Source: Gammaproteobacteria bacterium (GTDB lineage Bacteria; Pseudomonadota; Gammaproteobacteria; UBA4575). Taken from it: 64,000 bases of DNA. The notes under the pieces are model-generated. The model was not told the DNA's origin and ran no database searches. It saw only the letters and a list, made by a program, of their open reading frames with translations. The stretch is from positions 124,001 through 188,000 of the forward strand of contig JAPONM010000036.1 of NCBI GenBank assembly GCA_026713925.1, in the 5' to 3' direction. How positions within the stretch are numbered: the stretch's first letter is position 1; each line of letters starts with the position of its first letter. Position numbers and translations under genes: made by a program. Shown here one piece after another: positions 8,763-17,021 of the stretch.

Positions 8763-8868
8763 ATCCTAATCTAGTCAAATATAACCCTTTATTTGACTGC
8801 CTAGCCATGCCCTATAAATTAAAGAGTGGGGAAAAACCACAAATTGCTCCAAGCAAAGGCCAGAAACG

Positions 8869-8886
8869 CCCGTCTATCTGGACGGG
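8869..8886. terminator. Small GC hairpin
   Basis: CCCGTC-tatctg-GACGGG is a perfect six-base stem with a six-base loop. It lies past the short ORF at 8874-8960 and upstream of the Mrr remnant on the minus strand. No T-run follows, so its role as terminator is weak. Confidence 0.3.
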
Positions 8887-8960
8887 TGTTCCTTGCAATA
8901 GCTGTCCAGCAGATTCTTCTTGCGGGCCTCTTCCAAGCTAAGATACTTGCCAATAGCCAT
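8874..8960 (-). pseudogene. Short truncated ORF, 28 aa, resembling the start of a small conserved protein
   Basis: The ORF reads MAIGKYLSLEEARKK and then NLLDSYCKEHPS before a TAG inside a small hairpin. Proteins beginning with SLEEARKKG-x-LD-x-F-x-KEHPS are found as ~60-residue hypotheticals in proteobacteria, so this looks like a broken N-terminus. It could instead be a genuine tiny gene. Low confidence. Confidence 0.3.
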
Positions 8961-8962
8961 AA

Positions 8963-9265
8963 CTACTCAACAACAAGTAACCAACTGCAGTGTTTGTAAA
9001 TCAAGTCCATAACCTTTGCCGACGCTTCAATATCCTCAATACTGTACCCTTCATCATTCATCATGTTTGTAGTGCCTTGACTCGTATATCCTAGAAATTC
9101 GCACCAGAGAAGAAGTGCCTTATGCACCGCGTTTTGGACAACCTCGGTTTGGGATTGCTCTAGGGTGACTGTCTCGAATGGATTGGGGCGTTCCTGTGGC
9201 TCATCAGCAAAGGCCAAAGGAGATAAAAATAAAGCAGTTATAAGCACTGCCAGCCTAAATTTCAT
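8963..9265 (-). CDS. Small exported protein with signal peptide
   Basis: The 100-residue product begins with a clean Sec signal: MKFRLA, a hydrophobic stretch, and a cleavage site near AFA-DE around residue 20. The mature part is acidic and helical with two Cys (CEF and KHCS) that could pair. I do not recognise a family. It lies just downstream of the large membrane-anchored protein gene 9450-11438 on the same strand, with 184 bp between them. Confidence 0.6.
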   Translation of the reverse strand: MKFRLAVLITALFLSPLAFADEPQERPNPFETVTLEQSQTEVVQNAVHKALLLWCEFLGYTSQGTTNMMNDEGYSIEDIEASAKVMDLIYKHCSWLLVVE

Positions 9266-9449
9266 GGTCTGGTTACCTCACTCAAATACGTTTTGACACG
9301 TCACTACCGCAGTCCAGGATGAGTGGCACAAGGTAGGGGTTGAACTACCACCAAGCTCACAGCACCTCTCTCAACTGCTATAATTTCTATCCTCCATTGA
9401 TGGTGCGTCCCAAACGACCCAATAGTAGCAATGCCAAAATACTCTGCAG

Positions 9450-11438
9450 TTACCACGGCTCCCCCCCGCAAGACTTGATAGTCTGGACATCCTCTTGGAA
9501 GCTTTTACGGCTAACGTCAATCCATGCTCCAATTCGTTTGTGCCAGTCTTCTACCTGTTCCACGTCAGGTGGAAGGCTTGGTGCTGTCGTCAACACCCGA
9601 TGAGGTAGAATACATTCCAGAGGGCGTTGAATCTTCTGATAAGTGTTAGTCCGCGTATACACTTCGTTGTTTCCCTGCTGGTCTTCGTACTCACCAATCC
9701 CCTGTGGTCGGTTTGGACACAAAGACTTCGCTCCTGCCAACATTGCACCTTTATCACGTACCCATGCAGCATGTCGCCAAATCTCGGGGGATCTGTCTTT
9801 CAAAGCCATCGATCGCCTCCCATCACCCATCTCTCCCTTCTTCCAGCTAGCGACTCCATACTCCAATGCTGAAATAACGTTACGTCTCCATGCTTGCCGA
9901 GCTTCGCAGTGTTCCATATCGTCTTGTCTACACCACAATTCAGCGACCCTGATCTCTCTGGCTAATTTCTTTATGTAATCCAAATCAGCACATGCAAGAG
10001 CCAAGGAGGCTTCAAGCTCTACGAGTTCTACAACCTGAGGAACCCCAATGATTAAATTGCCTTCCACTACTGCGTCATCAATAATCCCAACTTTTGACCG
10101 GAACTCATGCGTCGCCTCAAATGATGTGATCAATAGTCCTGGATCGTTTTCCCGCAAACCTCTAGCTCGAAGAAGATTCGCCCTAATGCCTACCAAATAA
10201 GATGCCACTAATTCTTTCCCTTTCACTCGAGCAATTTTCAACCACCGCTCCGTTCTTGCTTCTCTTTCTACAAATTCCTCTTCCGACCACTGGATTTCCT
10301 CTAGCACGCGACAGGCGATGTCCATTTTCATATCCTGGGTACCTCTTGCTGCCACTTTTTTTGGTATACAGTTTTCCTCTACCTGCAATTCACTTTTAGC
10401 CTCGTCCGCTCTTGTCAACCAGGTCCTAGTCGCCAGCATCGCACCTTCTGATAGTACCCCTTGAGTGTCTTTGAAAGTCTCAATTTGGCGTTTGAGCGCC
10501 GTAACTACTCCCTCGATATTGACATGAATATCGTGGATAAATAGTTCTCCCTCTGTCTGAAAGTTTCTAGTACTCGCCCATGCTTCAATAAGCCCTCTTT
10601 CTGCAGCTATCTGCTCGGCCTCGTACCATTTACGTACAGCAGCCTTCGCCATTTTTTCAGAGCCTTCTTGTTTGGCCACTCGGAACTCCGCTATCCCCAA
10701 ATTGACAAGAAGCCTCATTCGGGTTTCTTCCTCCTGAACCTCCGTCAGTAATCGCGTGTATATCCCCAACGCCGCTTGTTGTGCCTCTTCTTCTCCTATT
10801 TTATCTGCACGAATATTTTCGATATATGCAATTATGAATTCCGCTTCCTTTTGCCATTTCTCTGTTGTCAGTTGCCGCCGTACCTGCCGCGCTCTATCAC
10901 GCACCCACTCATATTCCTTATCATTTCCAATTTGTGCTCTAGTCAGCCAAGCTTCGTAAGTCATTCCGGTTACCACCATTCTTTCCAATGCATCTGCTAG
11001 TTCTTCCAAATCATGCTTCCCACGGCGGAAAATACCCTCTGCACTTGTGCCACCCCCCTTTGCCCATATCCGAACAACTGCTTCATCTGCTCCAACGTAG
11101 CCTTCAATTAGTGCTAGACTTCGAGTTCTGGTGAGTGCCTTATCCCGTTTCCCTGCGTGTTCCTCCGTTTCCTTGTCTTGTCTCCAGCTTCTTCCTAATT
11201 CGTAAAACTGTTTCCCCTGCTGGTCCACCCACTGCAATAAATCTTCTGTATACCTGCCTTCTTTGTCGTTGCGTAGCTTTGCAACTAGAACCGTCGCATC
11301 ATCGGGAGCACTACGCCGCATGGTATCCCATAATTCCCATTCACTTATCTGCTGTCTGTTCAATGCCACAAGTAATAGAACAGACGATATTCCTGTCAGC
11401 GCAGCCACGATTGCTGCTACTTGACTGGCTCTTTCCAT
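9450..11438 (-). CDS. Large membrane-anchored, mainly helical protein of unknown function
   Basis: This 662-residue protein has one N-terminal membrane helix (about residues 6-26, AAIVAALTGISSVLLLVAL) followed by a short cytoplasmic-style NRQQ sequence. The rest is rich in charged amphipathic helices, such as EEEAQQAALGIYTRLLTEVQEEETRMRLL written here in part only as EEEAQQAALGIYTRLL, suggesting TPR-like repeats. No catalytic motif is obvious. The codons and AT content match the rest of the accessory block. It might be a scaffold or sensor. I do not recognise the family. Confidence 0.6.
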   Translation of the reverse strand: MERASQVAAIVAALTGISSVLLLVALNRQQISEWELWDTMRRSAPDDATVLVAKLRNDKEGRYTEDLLQWVDQQGKQFYELGRSWRQDKETEEHAGKRDKALTRTRSLALIEGYVGADEAVVRIWAKGGGTSAEGIFRRGKHDLEELADALERMVVTGMTYEAWLTRAQIGNDKEYEWVRDRARQVRRQLTTEKWQKEAEFIIAYIENIRADKIGEEEAQQAALGIYTRLLTEVQEEETRMRLLVNLGIAEFRVAKQEGSEKMAKAAVRKWYEAEQIAAERGLIEAWASTRNFQTEGELFIHDIHVNIEGVVTALKRQIETFKDTQGVLSEGAMLATRTWLTRADEAKSELQVEENCIPKKVAARGTQDMKMDIACRVLEEIQWSEEEFVEREARTERWLKIARVKGKELVASYLVGIRANLLRARGLRENDPGLLITSFEATHEFRSKVGIIDDAVVEGNLIIGVPQVVELVELEASLALACADLDYIKKLAREIRVAELWCRQDDMEHCEARQAWRRNVISALEYGVASWKKGEMGDGRRSMALKDRSPEIWRHAAWVRDKGAMLAGAKSLCPNRPQGIGEYEDQQGNNEVYTRTNTYQKIQRPLECILPHRVLTTAPSLPPDVEQVEDWHKRIGAWIDVSRKSFQEDVQTIKSCGGEPW

Positions 11439-11491
11439 CTCCGCTTCTCTTCTAGTCCGTTTCGATATTTAGCTAGACTGACTGGAACTCT

Positions 11492-11782
11492 TTAAGTAGC
11501 AGGAAGGTCGCGTCTTGCTGCGGGTAGTCTTCTTTGGTTAGAGCATGGGCCTACCATCACGTTTGGGTAGATTGCCTCAATCGAATCTTTGACACCCAAA
11601 TACCGGCAGTAGGCGTGGCGTAGAAGTGCCGGTCCCATGACCTGCAAAAAATATTCGTTACCGGCGTAGCTTAAGTCCACATGCAGCGTATCCGATTGAT
11701 ATAACAAAGGTTTTTCAATGACTTCAATCTGTTCAAGCCGTGACATCGCTCCAACTCTTAAATTTCCTAGGCTGCCGATCAT
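11492..11782 (-). CDS. Hypothetical protein, 96 aa, coupled to a HipA-like fragment
   Basis: The start codon overlaps the stop of the upstream HipA-like ORF as ATGA (11782-11779). The product has a plausible globular start (LYQSDTLHVDLSYAGNEY) but ends in an Arg/Pro-rich tail, NQRRLPAARRDLPAT, that looks like out-of-frame sequence. It may be a truncated gene. No family recognised. Confidence 0.35.
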   Translation of the reverse strand: MIGSLGNLRVGAMSRLEQIEVIEKPLLYQSDTLHVDLSYAGNEYFLQVMGPALLRHAYCRYLGVKDSIEAIYPNVMVGPCSNQRRLPAARRDLPAT

Positions 11783-12027
11783 CCCTTTCGCATTATCTCA
11801 GCTCGTTTGCTCACACCCGCAAGAATTGACTCGGCTGCTGATGCCGGCACGCCAGTATCGGCGGCCATAATTGATGTCTCTGCTATTGCATCATCCATCC
11901 TCGTGATCAGGTCGGAAAAGATACTATCCATGTTCTGCCCACGCAGCCCTGCTTTTTGACCTGTCTGATAGAAGTGTCGGAGTTGAATTTGATTTAGACG
12001 ATAATGGTTTCTGTTCCCCAAGGCCAT
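11779..12027 (-). pseudogene. C-terminal fragment of a HipA-family kinase toxin
   Basis: The 82 residues (MALGNRNHYRLNQIQLRHF, then a helical stretch, then PASAAESILAGVSKRAEIM) match the extreme C-terminus of HipA proteins, where a GN-(K/R)-HY-R segment precedes the last helices. The kinase core is absent and a stop lies just upstream of the ATG, so the bulk of hipA has been deleted. It could also be an expressed small protein, since an ATGA overlap links it to the next ORF. Similarity is from memory. Confidence 0.45.
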
Positions 12028-12403
12028 GGCTAGTTAGCACAAGTAGTAGTTACTAAACAGTGTACCAAGTGTGCACCCTAAAATAAGGGTTCTAGTCATA
12101 CACAAACTGAATTTTAGACTCTTAACTTGAAGATTATATGCTTAAATCTACCCCTGCAACTAATCCAAACTCTTGGACAAATTGATGTTTTTAATGGTTT
12201 CCGCAGGCTAAGAATTACCTGCTTTTGTGCAGCCTATAATACAATCTTGTGGACTGCTCATGCTCGGCCTCACGGATGGTAGCTTACTTACGGCCAGGCG
12301 GCTATATTCGCGAACTGTCTGATAAGCAGGTTTCGCTATTTTTGACTTAACTCTTTGCAAATGAAGAAATCGACCAAAGTAATTCATCATCGGATAGAAC
12401 CGT
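12028..12403. other. Intergenic stretch with no credible gene
   Basis: AT-rich spacer between the HipA remnant and the TIR gene. One minus-strand ORF starts inside the TIR gene (12474) and runs to 12208, but it resembles no protein and has poor composition. Nothing else is visible. Confidence 0.5.
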
Positions 12404-13771
12404 TTACGCCCGTTCTTTCCTAGCACGGCGAATTTGGCCTTGCTCTTCGTAGTAACTGTCGATGAATTCACCATCTATGAAGCGTTTTGCGACGAGGACA
12501 GGATCTTCTTGTATGTTAAGTGTGGACAAAACAGCTGTGAACATTTCCTCGATGGCAGCTCGTATGCTCCGAGTAATCTTGAATTTGCTCCTTGAGCGGT
12601 TTAGGAGGCCTTCAGAGAATTGATTAGAGTAACTAAGGACATCTTTTGACCACCAGTAGGTATTGTTACGCATCCCTTGGAGGAGGGTTTCGCAAAGATG
12701 CCTGGACATCCAGTTTGATTCGTCACTCAAGAGCCAGACTAGGCATTCAAACGGATCAAACGAATTTCGTGAGTAATGGCCGTCATGTGCGTGCACAAAT
12801 GATTGCGCAAGTTCAGCAGCAGTATAATTTCCGTAGGTAGGATGACGCCAAGCAATCAACTCACCACATAATGGAGCATTTCCATCCGTAGTTTCGGGAG
12901 AGCCATAACTAAACAACTGATGTGAGTCAGACCACTCAGTCTCCAACAATAAGTCGAAAACGTCGGAAAGACCTGTATCGAACCCAGGAATAGTAAGTTG
13001 CGGCACGTACATGGCAAGTAAATTTGGGTTATCTCTAGCGCATTCAAGTAGGCCGGGCCATTCCTGCAGGAATTCGTGCACTTGCTCGGGATGAGTCAAT
13101 TGGCAAATTTTGCGATTTTCACCTTCAACTGACCAACCCATTTGAAGTTCAGCCCAAGCAATATTCAACCCGCGCTCCCTTCCGCCTTCAGCATCTGGAA
13201 ATGGCAGCGGGAAAATCCATCGGCGGCCAAGGTTCAGGTCCGGATATCGTAGCTGGGCTTCCATGATCTCTATAAGGTCAATCCACCACTCATCCGTGAC
13301 GTTTGGTGGCGAGAGTCCTTTGTCAGTCAATAAATCTCGGGCGACAATGAGCGGATCCTCCTCTGGGTGAATCTTTCTGAGAAGGCTGCGCACTACCTCT
13401 TCGATACCACATGATGAAGAGACTGCAAACAGGTCTGCCAGCAGTGGCGAATACTGCAATACTTCATCACGACTAATATTATGCCAGATAGGTAGAATGA
13501 TCCGACGGTCTTCCATATCCTCACGTGCTACCAAGCCGCTTAACTCCCTTTGTGACATGCGTTTGGCGAAAAAATGTTGACTTAGGATAACTATGCCAAA
13601 TCGCGACCGGACTAAACCTCGATCGATTGTTTCCCGTAAGCTATCCCCGACTTTGAGAACGAATTCATCGTACCAAACGTCTAAGTGATGTTCGCGAAGC
13701 GCTTGCGCAAGGGGGCGAACAAAGTCGTCCTTGTCCTCACTAGCATGGCAGATAAAAACGTTGTGTTGCAT
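12404..13771 (-). CDS. TIR-domain protein, likely NAD+-consuming defence effector
   Basis: The first ~130 of 455 residues are a TIR domain: HNVFICHASEDKDDFVRPLA, DVWYDEF near residue 31, GDSLRETIDRGL near 42, SRFGIVILSQHFF near 56, and Glu77 in MSQRELSGL at the usual catalytic position. TIR enzymes of bacterial immunity cleave NAD+ or make cyclic-ADP-ribose signals. The C-terminal ~320 residues have no domain I recognise and may sense or regulate. The ATG at 13771 begins directly at the TIR domain, eight bases after the DUF4238 stop; an upstream in-frame start would lie within the DUF4238 gene. The two form a likely operon. Confidence 0.82.
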   Translation of the reverse strand: MQHNVFICHASEDKDDFVRPLAQALREHHLDVWYDEFVLKVGDSLRETIDRGLVRSRFGIVILSQHFFAKRMSQRELSGLVAREDMEDRRIILPIWHNISRDEVLQYSPLLADLFAVSSSCGIEEVVRSLLRKIHPEEDPLIVARDLLTDKGLSPPNVTDEWWIDLIEIMEAQLRYPDLNLGRRWIFPLPFPDAEGGRERGLNIAWAELQMGWSVEGENRKICQLTHPEQVHEFLQEWPGLLECARDNPNLLAMYVPQLTIPGFDTGLSDVFDLLLETEWSDSHQLFSYGSPETTDGNAPLCGELIAWRHPTYGNYTAAELAQSFVHAHDGHYSRNSFDPFECLVWLLSDESNWMSRHLCETLLQGMRNNTYWWSKDVLSYSNQFSEGLLNRSRSKFKITRSIRAAIEEMFTAVLSTLNIQEDPVLVAKRFIDGEFIDSYYEEQGQIRRARKERA

Positions 13772-13779
13772 CAAGTCAC

Positions 13780-14649
13780 TCAATGCATAAGCGAACGAAT
13801 CAATTGTTCCGAGCAGCCAGCAATCCATCGACTTTGACTGGCGGTGGCCGTGTTTATCTTCCTGATAAACCAATCTTCATCTTGACCAAGTATTGTGAAA
13901 GTTTCCAGTTCCGGATTAGGTGATGCTAGAACAACCACATCGTGGGCAATAGGGAGGCAACTCTGCTTATTGTTCATCATCTTGAAAATGGTGGTGCCAT
14001 GACTTCCAATTACAAAACTTCTTTTAGGGATGCCAATGACACCAACCCACAAACCGGTTTCCCTGCAAAAATTTTCCTCATCTTGAATAAGGTGGCTATC
14101 ATCCCCAGCTGCAAATTTTGCATCGACATTTCGTTGAAGTTTTTGCATCAGTTCTACAATTTGCTGATCTTGGAAAAGCGTATTTCTGTCAGGCAACGGA
14201 TAGCCCTGTTGTTCGGCCCTCCCTTTTGCTGCTTCATAGAATAAATTTTTAAAACTTTCGCTCAACTTTACTCTCCGTTGAGATTCTGGTGTTCTCCGCG
14301 CTATAGAAAGCATAAATCGTTTGAAGGTATTGGAATCTTTTTCAGATAGTTCTGGGCATTTTTTGCCTCGGGCTTTTTCGATGATCTCATTTACAACGGT
14401 GCCTGCTGCACTTTCTAGCTTTCCAATAGCTTTATCATACTTATAGCCTTTTTTAGTCAAGTCACCTGTGTCAGGATCTAAGGCATGTTCGGTATACAGG
14501 TCATTGATGACAAAATTGCTTCCTGGTTTGGTTTTTCGGACATTTCCTGTTTCCGTATCACCCACCCAGAAATAACCTTCAGAATCACAAAAATTTCGAA
14601 GCAGAAATTGTGGAACGTAATGCTGCCGTTTCGGGTGATTAGAGCTCAT
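13780..14649 (-). CDS. DUF4238 family protein
   Basis: A 289-residue protein begins HPKRQHYVPQFLLRNFCD, followed by a GD-x-ETG segment and a DLYTEH motif, the hallmark of DUF4238. The family has no settled biochemical role but often occurs in mobile and defence contexts. It ends eight bases before the TIR start, so the two are probably translated together. The conserved N-terminal His/Tyr/Gln cluster suggests an enzyme or nucleic-acid-binding fold, but no catalytic assignment is possible from sequence alone. Confidence 0.8.
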   Translation of the reverse strand: MSSNHPKRQHYVPQFLLRNFCDSEGYFWVGDTETGNVRKTKPGSNFVINDLYTEHALDPDTGDLTKKGYKYDKAIGKLESAAGTVVNEIIEKARGKKCPELSEKDSNTFKRFMLSIARRTPESQRRVKLSESFKNLFYEAAKGRAEQQGYPLPDRNTLFQDQQIVELMQKLQRNVDAKFAAGDDSHLIQDEENFCRETGLWVGVIGIPKRSFVIGSHGTTIFKMMNNKQSCLPIAHDVVVLASPNPELETFTILGQDEDWFIRKINTATASQSRWIAGCSEQLIRSLMH

Positions 14650-14911
14650 CCGAATTTATCTTTACAGTTTTATCCATTCAAAAAACTCGGCACACAGCGA
14701 CACATAATATCTGGAGTCAGGCCTGAATAAAATGGTTCTACATTGCGGCCCTACGCAACATGAAGAAATCGCTGGGCACTGTGCCGAAAGCGTGCAACAA
14801 GATCTGCTTAAACTTGCAAGCAAAGGCCACACTAGCCAGCTCAATGTGATTTCTCTGCCTATGTATGCCACAACTATAATGACGCAAAGATTTCATCCCA
14901 TCCCAGTTTCA

Positions 14912-16942
14912 TCATACAAGCCGCATTCTCAGTTTCGAAAAACATTTCGGATCATCCCTTCCGTCATATTCAACTGTCCATTGCAAACACGCACGCAAAC
15001 ATAACCGTGCCAAACTTTCTGCATAGTTTCTTGTATTGCTCCCGTATTGCCCCAACTGGTCACTCTTACCATGAATGGTTTGACTACGTCCTTTGGTGTA
15101 GATTTTTTTGATTCTCTTGAGATGTTTGTCTTCATCCTTAAGGGCTAAGCGAGCCTTTATCAAATCTTGGATACCTTCCACTCTGTTACCATCAGCTAAA
15201 GCTTCCATCGATGAACAGAATTTAACAATCGCTATAGAATCTACCTGCTCCCGACAGCCCTCATGAAACCAAAGAATTGCCCGAAAAAGTGCGTTTAATA
15301 TCTTGGGCTGTGACACAGAATTTTTGCCATATATAAAACACTTGATGACTTCTCCAGCACAATGAAATATTTCATCGAAGTCCGTTCGTAACTTGGCCCA
15401 ATCATCCTTTTTCAGCCAAGTAACTCCACCTGAAATATAAGATCGCGAGCTTTGCCATCCGCACGGCCTACCTGGAATCGCAACCAAGTAATCCTGCAGA
15501 TACGATTGCCGGTCAAAAGGGAGTGTTATCACATCCAGAGCCGATGATGGTCTTTCCCATGCAAGAGAAATCACTGCCGTAGCAAGGCGCGCGGCTGTCA
15601 AGGCTTTTTGAGAACCTGCCTCAGATCCCATCTTTGAAACAGCAACACTGCAAACAAAATCGCTCTTTCCAATGGCATCAAGAATCTTCGTCTCGCACAT
15701 TGCATCCCTGGAACCCTTTCTCTCGCGCAGTCTTTCTCCACGCCATGACCTTTGTATGCGTAAGAGCGAAACCTTCGATAGGCTGCTATTCCCATATGTT
15801 CTTTCAAGCCATGCAAGCCTCGGCTCGAACCGAACAGGACCCATAGACAGAGGTTCAAGATCATGGACGTTACAGAGATAACAACCGAAAACATACTCGC
15901 GCTCCGGTATGTTATCGATCCAGTCACGAAGTTTTCCAGTCACAGACTTCAGAATGACTTCAGCGACTTCCTCCATGCTCAATTCATTGTCCTGATTGAC
16001 AAGAGCCATTCCAAACGCCTGTTTCACCATGCGACCCCACTCTGAGTCAGTGAAGTCAGATTTGTTTGCGTCAAAGCATGTATCCATTACCGACTTGGAA
16101 AGTGAATAAAGCATCCTGTCAATCTCAGGTGTGATGTCAATCACCTTTCCATTGCCTACATCCAGTGAGATCGGAAAGGGATAATGATTCTCTGCAGTGT
16201 CTCGAATCCAGAGTGGACCCTCTGGAGGGTTATCGATTTCCCTAACAATATCCTTGACCTGTCGGATACAATATTTACTGTTATTCACATAGTTATTGCT
16301 TGCAATTTCTTTTACGCTATTTTTGAATTCCAAGATTCTATCAGGATGTCCAGGCCCTCTTCTTGTACCTGCTTCAGGCCGTTTCATAATATATGAATAG
16401 TGATGTATTTTTTCTATCTTCGGTGCTTTAAGTCCGATTTTTATCATGTACTTCAGAATTTTCTCTGCCTGACCCCCAAGAGCAACTAATACTTTAGGCC
16501 TGCCAATGTCTATCTGCTCTTGGAGTACAGGCATCCAGCGTTTAGCCTGATTTTCCAAATAGTTTCGATCTCGTTTTTTCTTGTTCCTTTGACTAACGAT
16601 CTCCGGCTCTTTAATGGCATTCGTTATATAGCAATCCCAACCTTCGTTCGATCTTGGCAACCCATGCTTTAGACCTGACTCTGATAATGCCTCACGAAAT
16701 AACCTGTCCCCATTATGTGAGTTCCATTGCAGGTTTTCGGTCTTGTCTACTGATCTCCGATCGACACGTTTTACCCCAGAAAGGCTGGGATTTTCTCCAA
16801 TAAACCAGACTGGACTGTTGATGTTTCCGAGCTGACCTGTAAGCCAGGGATAAACATCAAACCAATTATCCAGATGATCTCTTCGTATTATTTCCTTAAT
16901 ACTATTGACAAGCTCCAATAGATTCTCCGTCTTCTTGTTCAC
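14912..16942 (-). CDS. Fusion of a uracil-DNA-glycosylase-like domain and a HEPN-like domain
   Basis: Residues ~30-220 of 676 look like the UDG superfamily: VWFIGENPSL in place of the family 4/5 GE-x-PG loop, GDRLFREAL, CYITNAIKEP, VLVALGGQAEKIL, and RGPGHPDRI as the HPS-like loop. The middle (230-480) is unassigned. The last ~200 residues resemble HEPN domains of the ApeA type: LFRAILWFHEGCREQVD, KFCSSMEALADG, and R619-x4-H624 in GRSQTIHGK, fitting the R-x4-6-H catalytic motif. HEPN proteins are usually RNases activated on infection, and DNA glycosylases are known to act on modified phage DNA. A plausible reading is damaged or modified DNA sensing joined to RNA cleavage. This architecture is new to me. 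The gene stands alone, with spacers on both sides. Confidence 0.7.
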   Translation of the reverse strand: MNKKTENLLELVNSIKEIIRRDHLDNWFDVYPWLTGQLGNINSPVWFIGENPSLSGVKRVDRRSVDKTENLQWNSHNGDRLFREALSESGLKHGLPRSNEGWDCYITNAIKEPEIVSQRNKKKRDRNYLENQAKRWMPVLQEQIDIGRPKVLVALGGQAEKILKYMIKIGLKAPKIEKIHHYSYIMKRPEAGTRRGPGHPDRILEFKNSVKEIASNNYVNNSKYCIRQVKDIVREIDNPPEGPLWIRDTAENHYPFPISLDVGNGKVIDITPEIDRMLYSLSKSVMDTCFDANKSDFTDSEWGRMVKQAFGMALVNQDNELSMEEVAEVILKSVTGKLRDWIDNIPEREYVFGCYLCNVHDLEPLSMGPVRFEPRLAWLERTYGNSSLSKVSLLRIQRSWRGERLRERKGSRDAMCETKILDAIGKSDFVCSVAVSKMGSEAGSQKALTAARLATAVISLAWERPSSALDVITLPFDRQSYLQDYLVAIPGRPCGWQSSRSYISGGVTWLKKDDWAKLRTDFDEIFHCAGEVIKCFIYGKNSVSQPKILNALFRAILWFHEGCREQVDSIAIVKFCSSMEALADGNRVEGIQDLIKARLALKDEDKHLKRIKKIYTKGRSQTIHGKSDQLGQYGSNTRNYAESLARLCLRACLQWTVEYDGRDDPKCFSKLRMRLV

Positions 16943-17021
16943 TAAAGTAAGTCATAGCCGTTCAAAGTTTTCGATATTTGATGGTGAATAAAATTAAACA
17001 AATTGCATTTGGTCACACAAT

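Noticed and set aside
8807-8938. Plus-strand 43-codon Cys-rich ORF
   Set aside because: No ribosome site, opposite to all neighbours, and it overlaps a hairpin and the short minus-strand ORF.
12208-12474. Minus-strand ORF of 88 codons
   Set aside because: It begins inside the TIR gene, has no recognisable features and no good ribosome site.
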